DNA from: Armatimonadota bacterium
GTDB taxonomy: Bacteria; Armatimonadota; Fimbriimonadia; Fimbriimonadales; Fimbriimonadaceae
Direction of reading: 5' to 3'
Assembly (NCBI GenBank): GCA_023423495.1
Contig: JAFAFM010000185.1
Coordinates: forward strand, 1 to 10,524
Length of the DNA stretch: 10,524 bases
Shown: piece by piece, positions 6,570 through 10,524 of the stretch
Numbering within the stretch: the first letter of the stretch is position 1
Layout: each line of letters starts with the position of its first letter
Position numbers and translations under genes: made by a program
Notes under the pieces: model-generated
What the model saw: only the letters and a program-made list of their open reading frames with translations
Told to the model about the DNA's origin: nothing
Database searches by the model: none

Positions 6570-8513
6570 CTAGCGAACCTTGGCCCCTTCGGGGGTTTCT
6601 CGATCCGGCTGGAGCAGGATGGCGCCTCCGTCCTCGTCGACCGCGGCCAGAAGCATGCCTTGGCTCTCGGTTCCGCGCAACTTGGCCGGCTTTAGGTTGA
6701 AGACCATCACAACCTGCCGCCCGATCAGATCGATGGGAGCGTACTTGGCCTTGATCCCCGCAACCACTTGGCGCTTCTCACCATTCACGTCCAACTGGAG
6801 TTTCAGAAGTTTGTCACTGCCCTCCAACTCTTCGGCCTCAAGGACTCGGGCGACTCGTAGGTCTACCTTCATGAAGTCTTCGATGGTGATCTGGGGGGTG
6901 ACGGAGACTTCGGAAGCGGGCGACGGAGCAGATTTTGTCGCTTCGTTGGGGGCTTTGTTGTTGGCAGGAGTATCCATTTTCTTTGTAAGGTCTAGTCGAG
7001 GGAAAATTGGCTGTGGGGTTTGCAGCGCACTACCGGGCGGAAGCGAAGTTTCATCTCCAATCTCCTCCCACTTTTGGGTTGCCGTCACTCCGAGTTGTCG
7101 GGCAACGGCATTTGCGCCCAAGGGAATGAAAACGGTCATTAACCCTTGAGCCGCGTGGATGCACAAGAGCATCGACCGAAGCACGCTTCCCAAAGCCGGA
7201 TCCTGATTTTTGGACAGAGCCCAGGGGGCGCGTGTGTCGATGTACTTATTTAGAAACCGTACCAACCCCATAGCAGCCTCATTTGCCTTCGGGATTTGGT
7301 ACTCCGCCATGGCTTGCTCGAACGATGCTTTAGCGGCGCGAATCGCTACCATTGCCTCAGGTTCAGGAGCGGCGTCCGGAACCTTGCCCTCTGCGAATTT
7401 ATGCACCATGCTGAGCGTTCGGTTAAGAGCATTCCCAAGGTCGTTGGCCAAGTCGCTGTTGTAGCGCTGGTCAAAATCCTCGTAGGTGAAGGTTGAGTCG
7501 CCCTCCATCGACATCGTCGCCGTCAGGTAATGCCGCAAGACATCCACGGCAAGATCCTCTGAAATACCTGCTCGTTCAGCGAATTCGGCCGCCAGTTCGA
7601 GCGGACGGACGACATTGCCTTTCGACTTGGAGATTTTCTCTCCACCCAAAAGCACCCAGCCATGCGCAGCCACGGTTTCGTAAAGCGGTAGTCCGATGCC
7701 AAGGAGCATCGCGGGCCAGAGGGTGGCGTGGAAACGGGTTAGGATGTCCTTACCCACCCATTGCACTTTGGCGGGCCAAATATCCTCAAAGCCTTGGTCA
7801 GGCCATCCTGCGCTCGCGATGTAGTTGATAAGCGCATCGAACCAAACGTAGATGACCAATTCCTCATTTCCAGGAACTGGGATTCCCCAGCCCGGATTGC
7901 GTCGGGTGATGCAGACATCCCGGAGGCCCTGCTTGATGAAACTTACGACTTCGTTCTTCCTGTTGGCTGGGACAATGAAATCTGGATTTGCCTCAATGTG
8001 CGCAAGGAGTTGCTCGCCGAAAGCGCTCAGCTTAAAAAAGTAGTTGTCCTCGCTGACCCACCGGACCTCGTTGCCGTCCGGGCTTTTGCCATCCACCAAG
8101 TCCTCTTCCCGGAAGAAGGTTTCGGTCGACACGTCGTACCAGCCTTCATATTTGCCCAGGTACACATGGCCGTTCTCCTGAAGCTTGGAGAACAACGCTT
8201 GGCTGGCCCGGATGTGTCTCGGCTCAGTGGTCCGGATGAAATCGTCGTAGCTGATCCGGGTTTTGTCGAAGATCGTACGGAAGCGTCCGGCGATTTCCCC
8301 AACAAACTCGTGGGGATCGCGGTTGTTGTTCTCGGCGGCTTCCTTGATTTTGAGCCCGTTCTCGTCTGTCCCAACCTGAAAGTAAACGTCCTGGCCTCGC
8401 AGCCGAAAATATCGGGCAGTGACGTCTCCACAGAGGTCCGTCAAGATGTTGCCGATGTGCGGCACCGAGTTGACGTACGGGATGGCGGTGCAGACGGTCG
8501 TTTTATGCGACAT
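6570..8513 (-). CDS. metG: methionyl-tRNA synthetase with C-terminal tRNA-binding domain
   Basis: A 647-residue class I aminoacyl-tRNA synthetase that attaches Met to elongator and initiator tRNA in the cytoplasm. The Rossmann-fold catalytic domain has the HIGH-type motif PHIGN (18-22) and the KMSKS-type motif KISKS (293-297), with VWFDAL (223-228) between them. The anticodon-binding helical domain covers about 345-500. After a Lys/Pro/Ala-rich linker (about 510-540) comes a Trbp111/EMAPII-like OB-fold (about 543-647, with DLRVARVLEAE and GTESQGMLLAA) that aids tRNA binding and dimerisation. Where Cys4-type MetRS carry a zinc knuckle (WYCxxCExFF...DGKCPxC), this protein reads WYDVSTETFF...DGKSPDGN, so all four cysteines are gone. 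The length is normal for the C-terminally extended form. The ATG starts 21 bases after the broken protease gene without a clear ribosome site. No T-box or other leader is possible in so small a gap, so any promoter must lie within the protease gene. Confidence 0.97.
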   Translation of the reverse strand: MSHKTTVCTAIPYVNSVPHIGNILTDLCGDVTARYFRLRGQDVYFQVGTDENGLKIKEAAENNNRDPHEFVGEIAGRFRTIFDKTRISYDDFIRTTEPRHIRASQALFSKLQENGHVYLGKYEGWYDVSTETFFREEDLVDGKSPDGNEVRWVSEDNYFFKLSAFGEQLLAHIEANPDFIVPANRKNEVVSFIKQGLRDVCITRRNPGWGIPVPGNEELVIYVWFDALINYIASAGWPDQGFEDIWPAKVQWVGKDILTRFHATLWPAMLLGIGLPLYETVAAHGWVLLGGEKISKSKGNVVRPLELAAEFAERAGISEDLAVDVLRHYLTATMSMEGDSTFTYEDFDQRYNSDLANDLGNALNRTLSMVHKFAEGKVPDAAPEPEAMVAIRAAKASFEQAMAEYQIPKANEAAMGLVRFLNKYIDTRAPWALSKNQDPALGSVLRSMLLCIHAAQGLMTVFIPLGANAVARQLGVTATQKWEEIGDETSLPPGSALQTPQPIFPRLDLTKKMDTPANNKAPNEATKSAPSPASEVSVTPQITIEDFMKVDLRVARVLEAEELEGSDKLLKLQLDVNGEKRQVVAGIKAKYAPIDLIGRQVVMVFNLKPAKLRGTESQGMLLAAVDEDGGAILLQPDRETPEGAKVR

Positions 8514-8534
8514 GAAACGCCAAGTTTACCGGCC

Positions 8535-10524
8535 TCACCCCCCGAGGCTACAGCCTATTGGGCTCCCTGGCATCGGTGCTACGGGTCGCTTGGAGCGCTT
8601 GCCTTCACCCATGGGCCTTTCAAAAAACTTCTGCATCTCACCAAGCAACAGCCCGTAGTGGGATCGAGATTCCGGCGCTCCCGAGGTCATGCGGCCTTCC
8701 ACCAAGCTTTGAATGCGCATTGCTTCGCCGACGGCTCGCGATCTGGTGGAGCGCGGAATATCTGCATCGATAAGGTCGAGCAGGCGGTCAATGTACGCGC
8801 TCTGCGCAATTCTCGCAATTTCGGCAAGGCGAGGATTAGGCGGCGAATAGCCAAATACACGGTCCGTAATCCTTGATAGCATCACCTCGAATTTGGGCAG
8901 GTTGCTATCTCGCGATTGGAGTTCCACGATTCGTACGCAACGGGCTGGATCGAGCAGTTCGGCGAAGACCAAATCTGCGCCGGTTCCAGCTGCTCCCAGA
9001 GAATCGAAAATGTACGTCGTATTGGTTTTGAACTTTTCGCGCCGGTTCGAGAAGCCAGGCGCCGAGGGGTTGAGTTGGCTCAACAGTTCATTGGAGAGGT
9101 TGAGGAAGTCGGGCGATGCACAGTCGAGCAGGAGGTCCAATGCCGCCTGTTGCCGCTCGGCGGAGATTGGCCGGACCAGTCTGCCTTGTGTGTTCCCTGC
9201 TGGAACCTTAACCGTGTGCTCGTATTCCAAACCACCGATGGTTTTGGCAAGGGTCGCCAAGTCGTAGCGGTGGAAGAAGTACACTGGGCCGAGGCTGATC
9301 TCCAATTCTGATCGGGGCGTGAAGTCCCGAATAGTCCGCTGGCTGAATTTCGACATTGCCGCATTCCGAATTGCCAACGAACGCCTCAAGGCTTCGACTG
9401 GGTTGTTCCCGTTATCCCACTTGCTCGAGCGCCAATCTGCGCCACCATAGGCAGGGTCATCGTCATCTGTTAGGTAGGCGCGTTTGCCCGTGTGGACTTC
9501 ATCCAGCATGGACTTCCGCTGGGCCTCCGTGTTAGATCCGTAGCCGTACGTGATCGCGAATTTGTCCCACTCGCCGATACCCGTGGAATATGCCTTTGAG
9601 AAATCGATCTCCCCATTGGGTTTGAGGGCGAGCAAAGGGCCCGGATAATCCATCACCGACGCCCGGTTTTGGGTGCTGGCCGCAAAGTTATGACGGAGTC
9701 CAAGCGTGTGGCCGATCTCGTGCGCGGACAGTTGTCGAATTCGGGCTAGCCCGGGAATGGTCGCGTCGTTCGGGTTTCCGGTTAGGGCGGCGCCTGCGCC
9801 AGCGAGACCTTCGAAGATCAGCATGTCTTGGCGGATTCTGGAGGAGTCCAATCGCACCATGCCCTTGATGATCTCGCCTGTTCGCGGATCGATGATCGAA
9901 CCACCTACCGAATACCCGCGGGTTGAGCGATGGATCCACTGGATCACGTTGTAGCGAATGTCGAGCGGGTGGGCATCGGCAGGGAGCACCTCAACTCGGA
10001 AAGCATCCTTAAATCCTGCTGCCTCAAATGCTTGGTTCCACCACCGACCGCCTTCCTATAGCGCGGACCGTAAGGGCTCGGGCGTGCCCCGATCGAGATA
10101 GTAGATAAGAGGTTTCTTCGCGGGCGACACCGCAGCATTGGGATCGGCTTTTTCGAGCCGATGGCGACAGATCACCTTCTTGTGGAGGCTTTCGTCCAGT
10201 TTCGCGGCGAAGTCCATGTAGGCGAGCGCGAAATAGCCCGACCTTGGGTCGTATTCGCGAGGCTGGAAGCCTCTGTCGGGCAGCCTCACCAAAGAGTGAT
10301 GTTGGACCAATGTGACGCTATTGGAGTCTGGGGAAGTCACTGGTTTGGGGTCCGAGCTGGCGAACGTGAGCGCAGCGTCAAACTCCAAATTGTCAGGAAA
10401 GGAAAGGCACCCTTCCGGCATGAGATAACTGCGGTTGGAATCCAGCGCATATCCCAAAGTCTTTCCGCTTCGGTGGGAATCTCGGACGAAGAAAGCGGTG
10501 AGGTCCGCAACGGTCGTTCCATCC
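8535..10524 (-). pseudogene. zinc-dependent metalloprotease (DUF5117/DUF4953 type), interrupted by an in-frame amber codon and cut by the window edge
   Basis: One metzincin-like gene runs leftward from beyond the right edge and is split by TAG at 10058-10056. Both halves are in the same frame. The upstream part (10524-10059, 155 visible codons) shows the family features VQHHSLVRLPD, DPRSGYF and IYYLDRG. The downstream part (10055-8535) resumes at once with EGGRWWNQAFEAAGF, then RYNVIQW, HRSTRG and DPRTGEI. It next has the catalytic HEIGHTLGLRH (9722-9690) and a Met-turn VMDYP (9656-9642 region), and runs on to a TGA stop with no further interruption. From memory, relatives read RSAL-[aliphatic]-EGA-RWW at this point, so TAG probably replaces a Leu/Ile codon such as TTG. 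The only listed start for the downstream half is a GTG at 9989 inside a conserved strand, so independent translation is unlikely. Full relatives are about 800-900 residues and exported. It could be a fresh pseudogene, a sequencing error or a readthrough gene. Confidence 0.8.
10056..10058 (-). other. in-frame amber codon within the metalloprotease gene
   Basis: The - strand reads GCG CTA TAG GAA GGC GGT CGG: Ala-Leu-stop-Glu-Gly-Gly-Arg. Coding homology to the metalloprotease family is continuous on both sides without any change of frame, so a single base substitution (TTG to TAG would suffice) explains it better than an indel. Five other genes in the window end in TAG (selD, the small protein, nnr, the SprT-like gene, metG), so TAG is an ordinary stop codon here. 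Confidence 0.85.

Larger units (their letters stand above)
229..8513 (-). other. putative polycistronic unit metG to small protein
   Basis: Seven - strand genes follow each other with gaps of 34, 31, -31, 4, 13 and -1 bases, starting with metG. No gap is large enough to hold a full promoter and terminator, and I saw no convincing hairpin plus T-run in them. The FHA-FHA-VWA-small block is the tightest part and is the most likely to be co-expressed. A promoter inside nnr or inside the protease tail cannot be excluded by eye. Confidence 0.5.

Noticed and set aside
7761..8876. 371-codon open frame on the + strand
   Set aside because: It is antisense to the conserved N-terminal half of metG and the end of the protease gene; its translation shows no family motif and it crosses a gene boundary.
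10056..10058. UAG as a reassigned sense codon (pyrrolysine or other) in this genome
   Set aside because: Five other genes here (selD, small protein, nnr, SprT-like, metG) end at TAG exactly where their families end, so TAG acts as a normal stop; a genome-wide reassignment is not supported.
9989..10100. Frameshift as the cause of the broken metalloprotease gene
   Set aside because: The two halves are in the same frame (start-to-start distance is a multiple of 3) and family residues continue directly after the TAG.
1..10524. Selenocysteine genes near selD
   Set aside because: Every complete gene ends at the expected family end and none has an internal in-frame TGA; no SECIS-like element was evident by eye.
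1..10524. tRNA, rRNA, CRISPR arrays, insertion sequences, attachment sites
   Set aside because: The window is almost fully covered by protein-coding genes; no cloverleaf, evenly spaced repeats or transposase motifs were seen.

Overview
The window looks like bacterial chromosome of medium-high GC with very tight gene packing. The large TM+FHA proteins, the Asp-Pro-x-Arg-Thr motifs and the DUF5117/DUF4953-type metalloprotease together remind me of Armatimonadota (Fimbriimonas-like). That is a low-to-moderate-confidence inference from memory, not a database result. I see no mobile element, RNA gene or CRISPR array, and no gene-free stretch longer than about 35 bases.

Layout. At the left edge, the last 75 codons of selD (selenophosphate synthetase) run on the + strand. 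Everything else is on the - strand, reading right to left: a zinc metalloprotease gene cut by the right window edge and broken by an in-frame amber codon (10524-8535); metG (8513-6570); a SprT-like zinc protein (6535-6041); a bifunctional NAD(P)HX epimerase/dehydratase (6009-4456); a signal-peptide/TM/FHA protein (4486-3266); a polytopic membrane protein with two FHA domains (3261-1930); a VWA-domain protein (1916-546); and a small unnamed protein (546-229). Gaps between consecutive - strand genes are 21, 34, 31, -31, 4, 13 and -1 bases, so the genes from metG leftwards could form one transcript. The selD stop and the last - strand stop are directly abutted.

How the genes work together. The right half is housekeeping: methionyl-tRNA charging, a SprT-type zinc protein and repair of damaged NAD(P)H. 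The left half is the most interesting part. Three genes appear to form a phosphothreonine-reading module: two membrane proteins place FHA domains at the inner face of the membrane, and the third is a soluble VWA/MIDAS protein. The N-terminus of the VWA protein carries four Arg/Lys-Thr sites that look like phosphorylation and FHA-docking motifs. No kinase or phosphatase is encoded in the window, so the enzyme that would write the mark must lie elsewhere. The small terminal gene is translationally coupled to the VWA gene and may belong to the module.
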